Part shown: piece after piece, positions 1 to 5,412 of the stretch
Numbering within the stretch: the first letter of the stretch is position 1
Layout of the letters: each line of letters begins with the position of its first letter
Assembly (NCBI RefSeq): GCF_030453725.1
Contig: NZ_JAKDJU010000038.1
Coordinates: 1 to 21,467 of the forward strand
Length of the DNA stretch: 21,467 nucleotides
Origin: Brevibacterium picturae
Lineage (GTDB): Bacteria > Actinomycetota > Actinomycetes > Actinomycetales > Brevibacteriaceae
Reading direction: 5' to 3'
Program-made: the position numbers and the translations under genes
Notes under the pieces: generated by a model
Told to the model about the DNA's origin: nothing
The model's database searches: none
Seen by the model: the letters and a program-made list of their open reading frames with translations, nothing else

Positions 1-60
1 GCTTCTGCAGTGGCGTGCTTCGCGCTGCAGATCGACTGAGATCGTGTCGGTGGCTCGGGC

Positions 61-75
61 TACGGTGTGACTATG
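61..75 (+). promoter_or_regulatory. Candidate leaderless promoter of the RhuM-Fic gene
   Basis: The hexamer TACGGT (61-66) fits the actinobacterial TAnnnT -10 pattern. Exactly six bases separate it from the ATG at 73, and there is no Shine-Dalgarno. This suggests transcription begins at the start codon. No convincing -35 was found. Confidence 0.4.
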
Positions 76-1012
76 AACGACTCGATTGAGATCTTCCAAT
101 CAGGCGATGGCGGAATCCAGTTGGATGTCCGCACTGCGGCCGGGGCGGTTTGGCTGACTCGGCATCAACTTGCGACCTTGTACGGCAGAGATATCAAGAC
201 CATCGGCAAGCACGTCGCGAATGCTCAGCGCGAAGAACTTGCGGACACAGCAGTTGTCGCAAAATTTGCGACAACTGCTTCGGACGGCAAGACCTACCAG
301 GTTGAACACTTCGATCTCGACATGGTCCTGTCCGTCGGTTATCGGGTGAAATCCACCGAGGGTGTGCGCTTCCGACGTTGGGCAAACGACGTTCTGCGCC
401 GATATGCGGTGGAGGGGGCGGCACTCAATGAGCAGCGACTCTCCGAAATCGGCAAGATCGTGACTGTGCTCGCACGCTCGAGCGATGAGTTGCTCGCGGG
501 CGTCGCGGATGTGCTCTCGGATTACATGCCGAGTCTGGCACTTCTTCGCGATTTCGACGAAGGAAACATCGAATCGCTGCCTGCGGCGGTACCCGCTTGG
601 ATACTGACACTCGACGAAGCTCGCAGCATCATCGATCGCTTGGCACAGGAATTTCCCGACGATCGTCTGCTGGGCAAGGAGCGCGGCGACGCGTTGGACG
701 CTGTAATAGGGGGCGATCTATCAAGACTTTGGGGATCAAGAGCTGTATCCGAGGGTCGAGGAGAAGGCGGCGAACCTGCTCTACTTCGTCGTTAAGGACC
801 ACCCGCTTGCCGATGGCAACAAGCGCAGCGCTGCAGCGCTGTTCATCACTTTTCTTGACCGCAATAACGCCCTGTTGAACAGCGATGGCAGTATGAGAAT
901 CGCGCACAATGCACTCGCCGCGATAACTCTCTTAGTCGCCATGAGCGATCCGACGGAAAAGGATCTGATGGTCGCACTTATTATTCGTATGATCGTTCCG
1001 GAGACGCATTGA
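73..1012 (+). pseudogene. RhuM-family / Fic-Doc fusion protein gene, frameshifted
   Basis: The first part (73 onward) encodes a RhuM-type domain: a helix-turn-helix-like start (VWLTRHQLATLYG, about residues 27-38), then AKFATTASDGKTYQV and LSVGYRVKSTEGVRFRRWA, which are the family's hallmark blocks. This frame ends at 793-795. The Fic/Doc part continues in another frame to the stop at 1010-1012. It carries HPLADGNKR (800-826), the Fic active-site motif in its Doc-like form with K for G. Removing one G from the run GGGGG at 709-713 restores V-I-G-A-I-Y-Q-D-F-G-D-Q-E-L-Y-P and joins both halves. RhuM/Fic fusions are a known annotation class, and Fic/Doc enzymes usually transfer AMP, UMP or phosphate to target proteins. 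No antitoxin gene is evident next to it. The break may be real decay, a sequencing error in the homopolymer, or a slippage site. The start at ATG 73 is chosen over GTG 67 because of the leaderless promoter spacing. Confidence 0.85.
249..279. repeat. Near-gapless perfect inverted repeat inside the RhuM gene
   Basis: Two 15-base arms (AGCAGTTGTCGCAAA, 249-263, and its exact complement, 265-279) surround a single base. The element lies in the codons for A-V-V-A-K-F-A-T-T-A. It could be a protein-binding site or a cruciform/mRNA hairpin, or coding constraint from the conserved AKFA block could contribute. Confidence 0.85.
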
Positions 1013-1044
1013 CCCGATTCGAAGCAGAAAACGAGAGGACCGCA

Positions 1045-1815
1045 GTGGACCGCACTTCACTCGCCCAAGCACTCGAGGCTGGCCACATCACCGGTGAGGT
1101 GGGGACTCCCAGAGAGAACAACCTCTCCCACATCCACCGGTTTCTCGCACAGGAGAAGCAGTTCGACTTCGGCGTCGAACTCACCCGTGACTGGGACTTT
1201 GACTCCGTCTTCGCCCTCATGGTCGACCGGGCCGGACTGCGATCGGAGCCGGACTTCATCGAAGGTGTCGATACGATTTCGACCGAACGCTGCATCGACG
1301 CACTCGAACAGTTGGCTGTTGCCATTGGCGATGTCACCCGCGCCGGGGGAGAGATCCTCTTCGCCACCGGACACCCGGCTGGTCTGCTGCCCGTGCATAT
1401 GGCGATCGCGGCCGCGGCCGAAACCCACGGCGCCCAGATCGCGCACCAGGCCAACGCCGTTCCCGTCCCCGGCCTCGGCGGTGACTGCCGACAGATCAAT
1501 CGAGTCTGGACCTGGCATCAGCACGGCGGAACCCCGCACACCCACCTCGCCGAACCCATGCACGCACTCCTTGATGGCATCACCCGCCGAGGCGATCAGG
1601 TCCCTGATCTGATCGTGGCCGATCACGGGTGGGCCGGTGCGGCCTCGAGCCGGGGTCTGCGCACGCTGGGTTATGCCGACTGCAACGATCCTGCCCTCTT
1701 CGTCGCCGAGGCGCAGGGAACCATCGAGGTCACCGTTCCCCTCGACGATGACGTGGTGCCCTATCTCTATGAGCCCCTCATCGACTTCGTCCTCGAACGC
1801 GCGGGACTCAGCTGA
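1045..1815 (+). CDS. Phosphatase-like protein of an actinobacterial family
   Basis: A 256-residue soluble protein with no signal peptide or membrane segment. The GTG at 1045 is preferred because GAGAGG (1033-1038) lies at proper distance. The longer frame begins with TTG 1009, overlapping the stop of the Fic reading frame. Visible blocks are ELTRDWDF, GHPAGLLPVH, an H-rich stretch WTWHQHGGTPHTHL and DHGWAGAASSRGL. The clustered His and Asp residues suggest a metal-dependent hydrolase. I recall this pattern from actinobacterial proteins annotated simply as 'phosphatase', but the substrate is unknown and I could not run a search. The gene runs in the same direction as the broken RhuM-Fic gene and could be read from the same transcript. 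It faces the YbaK-like gene convergently. Confidence 0.6.
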   Translation: MDRTSLAQALEAGHITGEVGTPRENNLSHIHRFLAQEKQFDFGVELTRDWDFDSVFALMVDRAGLRSEPDFIEGVDTISTERCIDALEQLAVAIGDVTRAGGEILFATGHPAGLLPVHMAIAAAAETHGAQIAHQANAVPVPGLGGDCRQINRVWTWHQHGGTPHTHLAEPMHALLDGITRRGDQVPDLIVADHGWAGAASSRGLRTLGYADCNDPALFVAEAQGTIEVTVPLDDDVVPYLYEPLIDFVLERAGLS

Positions 1816-1865
1816 GAGAACCCCGCCGGACTCCGCGGTATCGGACTGGAATCCTGCCGGGTCGG

Positions 1866-2417
1866 TCAGCTGATCTCGTTCGCGAGACCCTCGACCACCT
1901 CGGCGGTGGGAAGCGATGCCAGCGTGGCACCCGAGAGGATGAGCTTGGACCCGCGGATGCCGGAGCCGATGATGATCTCCTCAGCTTCAGCGACACGGGA
2001 GTCGATGAGGATCCGGTAGTTGGCCGGCAGACCGATCGGTCCGATGCCGCCGTACTCCATTCCCGACTCGTCGACCGCCCGATCCATCGGTAAGAAAGAG
2101 GCCTTGCGCACGTCGAGGAGTTTCTTCACGCGCTTGTTCACATCGGCACGCGTGTTCGCGAGCACCATGCAGGCGGCGATCCTCTCCTCACCGGAGCGCG
2201 AACCGGCCACAAGGACGCAATTGGCCGAGGTCTCTGGTCCGAGGCCGGTGGCGTCGAGCAGGGCCGAGGTGTCCGCGATCTGCGGGTCGATGGCGAAGGC
2301 ATCCACGTTGCCGGTGATCGATGCCATCGCCTCGGCGGTGGAACTTGCCATGAGATCGGGAGCGGATGCTGCGGGAGTGAGGTCGAATTGCGTGGAGATG
2401 CGTTCCTTGGTCTTCAT
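1866..2417 (-). CDS. YbaK/EbsC-family aminoacyl-tRNA editing-domain protein
   Basis: A 183-residue protein resembling the YbaK/ProX editing fold, which hydrolyses mischarged tRNA (for example Cys-tRNA-Pro) in the cytoplasm. Supporting blocks are the central VNKRVKKLLDVRKASFLPMDRAVDESGMEYGGIGPIGLP run, where the conserved Lys and the GGIxPIGLP loop are typical, and the C-terminal IIIGSGIRGSKLILSGATLASL. The exact tRNA specificity cannot be told from sequence. The start is placed at ATG 2417 rather than GTG 2423: there is no Shine-Dalgarno, but TAAACT on the minus strand ends six bases before this ATG, fitting a leaderless transcript. The gene is divergent from rpmE2 with only about 50 bases between the two promoters. 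Confidence 0.8.
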   Translation of the reverse strand: MKTKERISTQFDLTPAASAPDLMASSTAEAMASITGNVDAFAIDPQIADTSALLDATGLGPETSANCVLVAGSRSGEERIAACMVLANTRADVNKRVKKLLDVRKASFLPMDRAVDESGMEYGGIGPIGLPANYRILIDSRVAEAEEIIIGSGIRGSKLILSGATLASLPTAEVVEGLANEIS

Positions 2418-2429
2418 GGCCACAGTTTA
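2418..2429 (-). promoter_or_regulatory. Candidate leaderless -10 of the YbaK-like gene
   Basis: On the minus strand TAAACT (2424-2429) is followed by six bases and then ATG at 2417. No Shine-Dalgarno sequence is present. The -35 region is weak. Confidence 0.4.
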
Positions 2430-2468
2430 GGAGATGGTGCGGGAATCGCTTTGGGCCGGTCCATCAGA

Positions 2469-2474
2469 TAGACT
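2469..2474 (+). promoter_or_regulatory. Candidate -10 element of rpmE2
   Basis: TAGACT (2469-2474) fits TAnnnT. TCGCTT at 2446-2451, 17 bases upstream, is only a weak -35. If used, transcription would start near 2481 and give a 5' leader of roughly 113 bases before rpmE2. Confidence 0.35.
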
Positions 2475-2480
2475 GGACTG

Positions 2481-2593
2481 TCGCTTCGTGTCCGGTTCCT
2501 ACGGTGCGGGGCGTGTCCAGCAGACGAATTCGGGCACTGGCGGATGGGTCGACCCATACCAGGCGCCTGAGCGGATTCAGCAAAGGTAAGAAT
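2481..2593 (+). ncRNA. Structured 5' leader of rpmE2, candidate ribosomal-protein leader
   Basis: The leader contains a hairpin: CTGG (2537-2540) pairs with CCAG (2559-2562), an internal loop follows, then ATGGG (2544-2548) pairs with CCCAT (2553-2557) around a TCGA loop. Leaders upstream of L31 genes are known as autoregulatory RNAs in several phyla, including actinobacteria. I could not test this one against those models. Confidence 0.4.
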
Positions 2594-2848
2594 ATGAAAA
2601 AGGACATCCACCCGGAATACGCGCCGATCGTGTTCAACGATCTGTCATCGGGAACCAAGATCCTCACCCGTTCGACCGCGACGAGCGACAAGACGATCGA
2701 ATGGGAAGACGGCAACACCTACCCAGTCATCGACGTTGAGATCTCGAGCGCATCGCACCCGTTCTACACCGGAAAGCAGCGCATCCTCGACTCCGCAGGC
2801 CGCGTCGAGAAGTTCAAGGATCGCTACAAGGGCTTCGGCAAGCGCTGA
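2594..2848 (+). CDS. rpmE2: 50S ribosomal protein L31 type B (zinc-free form)
   Basis: An 84-residue protein beginning MKKDIHPEY and containing VFNDLSSGTKILTRST, DVEISSASHPFYTGKQ and a basic end RVEKFKDRYKGFGKR, which match L31 type B throughout. There is no cysteine at all, so the zinc-binding CxxC of type A is missing. In many bacteria this C-minus paralogue replaces the zinc form in the large subunit during zinc starvation. ATG 2594 follows AAAGGTAAG (2582-2590). Although such genes are often Zur-repressed, I see no clear Zur-type palindrome upstream; instead there is a structured leader. The gene stands alone and ends at a strong hairpin terminator. Confidence 0.95.
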   Translation: MKKDIHPEYAPIVFNDLSSGTKILTRSTATSDKTIEWEDGNTYPVIDVEISSASHPFYTGKQRILDSAGRVEKFKDRYKGFGKR

Positions 2849-2903
2849 TCCCCTGTCGGTTTCGACCGACCAGACGGCTCCAGCCGTCGCGCATGACTCA
2901 TGC

Positions 2904-2943
2904 GAACTGCCCCGCACACCTGAGACGGTGTGCGGGGCAGTTC
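2904..2943 (+). terminator. Strong hairpin terminator after rpmE2
   Basis: A perfect 17-bp stem (GAACTGCCCCGCACACC at 2904-2920 with its complement at 2927-2943) closes a TGAGAC loop. It starts 55 bases after the rpmE2 stop and lies between convergent genes, so it may also stop transcripts coming from the kinase gene. No long T tract follows, as is common in high-GC actinobacteria. Confidence 0.85.
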
Positions 2944-2957
2944 ACTGTGTTCACCGA

Positions 2958-2977
2958 GACGTCCCCGCGGGGACGTC
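2958..2977. repeat. Palindromic repeat, copy 1
   Basis: GACGTCCCCGCGGGGACGTC is a perfect 20-bp palindrome lying between the rpmE2 terminator and the end of the kinase gene. The identical 20-mer recurs at 5178-5197, and the 16-base core recurs inside the DUF222 gene at 6456-6471. Confidence 0.9.
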
Positions 2978-2991
2978 CCAGCACCAGATGT

Positions 2992-3816
2992 TCAGTCCAC
3001 GCTGACCACAACGTCCGGTGACGGCTGTGTGCGTGCCGCCGGGTGGAGCAGCGAGGCCACACCAGTGGCATTGTCGAGGCAGTTCGCGATGCCGTGGGCA
3101 ACTTTCTCCTTCGCTGAGACGACTGCCTCCCGGATGCTCATGCCTGTGGCGACGCCGGCAGCGATCGATGAGGCGAATGAGCAGCCTGCACCGTTGACGA
3201 GCTTCTCGTTGACCTTGCGCGAACGCAGCGTGGTCACGGTCTGGCCGTCGAAGATGATGTCGATCGCATCGTCACCGGCCAGACGCGCACCGCCCTTGAC
3301 GACGACGTTCTTCGCACCCTGAGAGTGGATGATCTTCGCCGCCTCGATCATGCCCTCGATCGAGTCGATCGGGTCGAGGTCGGCCAGAGTCGCGGCCTCC
3401 TCGAGATTCGGGGTGATGACGGTAGCCAAGGGCACGAGATTGTCAACGAAGAGATCCTTGAGGTCGACCATCGTGCCCGCGCCCTTGCACACGAGGACAG
3501 GGTCGAAGACATACGGCAGCTCATTGGAACTCAGCTTCTCGGCCAGTACGAGTGCGTTCTCGACGGACCCGAGCATGCCCGACTTGATGGCGTCGAACTT
3601 GTGCACGGCCAGAGTCGATTCGAGCTGCCGGGTCACGACTTCGGGATCGATGAATTCAAGGACGTGGCTGAAGCCTTCGTTCGGGTCGAACGTGACGATG
3701 CAGGTCACTGCGGCGGTGCCGAATGCGCCGTATTCTTCGAACATCTTCAGGTCGGCTTCGAGTCCAGCTCCGCCGGAGACGTCGGAACCGGCGACCGTGA
3801 GCACTTTGGAGGTCAT
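2992..3816 (-). CDS. pdxK: Dual-cysteine pyridoxal/hydroxymethylpyrimidine kinase (ThiD/PdxK type)
   Basis: A 274-residue ribokinase-superfamily kinase that phosphorylates pyridoxal-type or hydroxymethylpyrimidine substrates, feeding PLP or thiamine synthesis in the cytoplasm. The N-terminus AGSDVSGGAGLEADLKMFEEYGAFG (residues 9-33) is the ThiD/PdxK substrate region. DPVLVCKG has Cys110, VITPNLEEA follows, and NGAGCSFA has Cys212 in the anion-hole GAGC. Having both cysteines matches the dual-Cys pyridoxal kinases described from Staphylococcus aureus, so PLP salvage is preferred over a pure ThiD role, but the sequence cannot settle it. Start ATG 3816 is preceded on the minus strand by AAAGGAT at good spacing. 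The gene lies 44 bases downstream of trmL in the same direction and is probably co-transcribed with it. Confidence 0.85.
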   Translation of the reverse strand: MTSKVLTVAGSDVSGGAGLEADLKMFEEYGAFGTAAVTCIVTFDPNEGFSHVLEFIDPEVVTRQLESTLAVHKFDAIKSGMLGSVENALVLAEKLSSNELPYVFDPVLVCKGAGTMVDLKDLFVDNLVPLATVITPNLEEAATLADLDPIDSIEGMIEAAKIIHSQGAKNVVVKGGARLAGDDAIDIIFDGQTVTTLRSRKVNEKLVNGAGCSFASSIAAGVATGMSIREAVVSAKEKVAHGIANCLDNATGVASLLHPAARTQPSPDVVVSVD

Positions 3817-3860
3817 GGTGATCCTTTCGCGAATTGCTGTCGGCAGAAGTCTACGCGCGT

Positions 3861-4325
3861 TCACGCCCCGTCGTATCCGAACTGGCGCCACGCCTCGTAG
3901 ATCGCGATCGACGCGGAATTGGCCAGGTTGAGCGAACGCCTGGAGGGAAGCATCGGGATGCGCACGGACAGATCGACATGGTCGTCATCGACAACGGAAT
4001 CGGGCAGACCCGTCGACTCCTGGCCGAAGAGGAGGACATCACCGTCACGGTAGTCCACCTCGGCGAAGGAATCATTCGTATGGGTGGTGAACGCAATCAC
4101 CCGACGCTCGCCGAGGTGGTTCCACAGGTCCGTCAGAGACGCGTGGACCGTGACGTGGGCAAGATCGTGATAATCCAGTCCCGCACGACGCAGCTTGGTG
4201 TCAGAGAGGTCGAAACCCAAAGGTTCGACGAGGTGGAGGTGGGCACCCGTGACCGCGGCCAGGCGTATGGCGTTGCCGGTGTTGCCGGGGATCTCCGGCG
4301 TGTGGAAGACAATGTCGATGTTCAT
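3861..4325 (-). CDS. trmL: tRNA (cytidine(34)-2'-O)-methyltransferase TrmL
   Basis: A 154-residue minimal SPOUT methyltransferase that 2'-O-methylates the wobble base of certain leucine tRNAs using S-adenosylmethionine. All three SPOUT motifs are visible: PEIPGNTGNAIRLA (residues 10-23, Asn15), LLFGQESTGLP (98-108, Glu103) and the knot-forming IPMLPSRRSLNLANSASI (123-140). Length matches YibK/TrmL proteins, which lack the extra RNA-binding domain of TrmH. The ATG at 4325 begins the family-typical MNIDIVFHTPEIPGNTGN. No Shine-Dalgarno precedes it; the nearest purine-poor sequence reads CTCCT, so short-leader or leaderless translation is possible. It is followed by the kinase gene and preceded by the methyltransferase gene on the same strand. 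Confidence 0.93.
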   Translation of the reverse strand: MNIDIVFHTPEIPGNTGNAIRLAAVTGAHLHLVEPLGFDLSDTKLRRAGLDYHDLAHVTVHASLTDLWNHLGERRVIAFTTHTNDSFAEVDYRDGDVLLFGQESTGLPDSVVDDDHVDLSVRIPMLPSRRSLNLANSASIAIYEAWRQFGYDGA

Positions 4326-4370
4326 AGGAGATCTATTTTGTCACTGTTCGGCAGGTGCTTAGTCTCGGCG

Positions 4371-4410
4371 TCCTGTTCAGGTATTCGGTGTCTTGTTCAG
4401 GTATTCGGCG
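4371..4410. repeat. 20-bp tandem duplication over the methyltransferase stop codon
   Basis: TCCTGTTCAGGTATTCGGTG (4371-4390) is followed directly by TCTTGTTCAGGTATTCGGCG (4391-4410), with two mismatches. The second unit contains the minus-strand stop of the methyltransferase gene. The first unit would encode the same P-N-T-stop ending, so the gene end was duplicated. Confidence 0.85.
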
Positions 4411-5116
4411 AACTCGCGCCGAGGCGGACGAGCAGATACCCCTGCCGTGTCGCCTCGGGGAATGGGCCAGCTCTGTCCGGCTCCCGTTCGAGCCGAGTCA
4501 CGGGTGTGAAGCCATGGGCATGAAGTGAGACGAGGACCGCGTCGATGGAGCGCCGGTGGAAGTCGAGGTCGACATCATGTCCGGCAGCCTCGGACTGATG
4601 GTCGACCCGGTCACCGAGTTGGAAGGCCAATTGGAACCATCCGCCCGGTCGCAGTACTCGAGCTGCTTCGGCGAATACGGTATGCAGGGACTCATCGGGA
4701 ACGTGGATGATCGAATACCACGCGACGAGCCCCGAGAAGCTGTCGCCGGGGTAGGGCAGCGATGCCATCGAGCCGGTGGTGAACTCCATGGTCGGATAGT
4801 GGGTCTGCGCTATGGCGATCATGGCAGGGGAGAGGTCGAGGCCCGTCGGGGACACCCCCAGTGCTGCCAGGAACGCCGTGATCCGTCCGGGCCCGCACCC
4901 GATCTCAAGGGTTTCGGAATGTCCTGTGGAAAGCACGAGTTCGGAGAAGGCACCGAGGACCGCGCGATCATGTGGCTTCGCCGTGAGCTCGGCGGCGATC
5001 CAGTCCGTGTAGGTCTCGGCGATCGCATCATAGGAGGCTCGGGTAGCTGTCTCCCGGGACGACTTCTGCCGGTTGACGCGGTCATCGTTGATGTTGTCAT
5101 CAGCCCGATCCGTCAT
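4397..5116 (-). CDS. Class I SAM-dependent methyltransferase
   Basis: A 239-residue soluble methyltransferase of the Methyltransf_11/25 type. Motif I is LEIGCGPGRIT (70-80), the acidic residue binding the SAM ribose is in TGLDLS (Asp94), and motif post-I to III reads MASLPYPGDSFSGLVAWYSIIHVPDES, then ARVLRPGGWFQLAFQ (152-166). The substrate is not identifiable; such proteins modify small molecules, lipids or proteins. The first 20 residues are polar and variable. The start is ATG 5116, since TAGGCT on the minus strand lies six bases before it and no strong Shine-Dalgarno is present. The end carries a short tandem duplication covering the stop. trmL follows 71 bases downstream. Confidence 0.88.
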   Translation of the reverse strand: MTDRADDNINDDRVNRQKSSRETATRASYDAIAETYTDWIAAELTAKPHDRAVLGAFSELVLSTGHSETLEIGCGPGRITAFLAALGVSPTGLDLSPAMIAIAQTHYPTMEFTTGSMASLPYPGDSFSGLVAWYSIIHVPDESLHTVFAEAARVLRPGGWFQLAFQLGDRVDHQSEAAGHDVDLDFHRRSIDAVLVSLHAHGFTPVTRLEREPDRAGPFPEATRQGYLLVRLGASSPNT

Positions 5117-5128
5117 GGCGTCAGCCTA
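5117..5128 (-). promoter_or_regulatory. Candidate leaderless -10 of the methyltransferase gene
   Basis: On the minus strand TAGGCT (5123-5128) fits TAnnnT and stands six bases ahead of ATG 5116, the same layout as at other starts in this window. Confidence 0.4.
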
Positions 5129-5147
5129 CCGTTTCACCCTGGTGATG

Positions 5148-5161
5148 GTCCCTGCGGGGAC
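5148..5161. repeat. Degenerate palindrome copy
   Basis: GTCCCTGCGGGGAC differs at one base from the core GTCCCCGCGGGGAC and sits 16 bases before the perfect copy at 5178-5197. Confidence 0.55.
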
Positions 5162-5177
5162 GCTGCGCACCGGACCC

Positions 5178-5197
5178 GACGTCCCCGCGGGGACGTC
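5178..5197. repeat. Palindromic repeat, copy 2
   Basis: GACGTCCCCGCGGGGACGTC is identical over all 20 bases to the copy at 2958-2977, while the flanking bases differ. Here it lies between divergent genes rather than convergent ones, which argues against a simple terminator role for the family. Confidence 0.9.
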
Positions 5198-5412
5198 CTA
5201 CAGCCAGTCTCCGACGGCGATCTTCATTCCATATAGAACGATTTCCCCTGAAAAGCGAAAATGAATCGAAGCAGACAGCGCAATAGACCTGAGTGACATG
5301 ACGTGATTCCGCTCTCGTGTCAGTGGCGTCGCATATGGTGATAGCACGGTTCGAGGTCATGGGGACTCACGGACCGAACGGCCGCAGAGGCCGAAGGGGA
5401 AAGGTGAGAACC

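Larger units (their letters stand above)
5117..5412. other. Intergenic region between divergent methyltransferase and DUF222 genes
   Basis: This 296-base gap holds one degenerate and one perfect palindrome near the methyltransferase side. An AT-rich patch at about 5220-5270 has small nested inverted repeats (TTCATT/AATGAA at 5223-5228/5260-5265; TTTC-CCCT-GAAA at 5242-5253). A possible -10 for the DUF222 gene is TATGGT (5334-5339). No convincing small gene was found. Confidence 0.6.

Noticed and set aside
1..30. Hairpin CTGCAG...CTGCAG (5-10 and 25-30) as terminator of an upstream gene
   Set aside because: Stem is short with bulges, there is no T tract, and the upstream gene is not in view.
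1057..1626. 189-residue minus-strand frame opposite the phosphatase-like gene
   Set aside because: Antisense shadow without a ribosome site or known motif.
2424..2593. Zur box upstream of rpmE2
   Set aside because: No AT-rich palindrome of the TGAnAATnATTnTCA kind is present.
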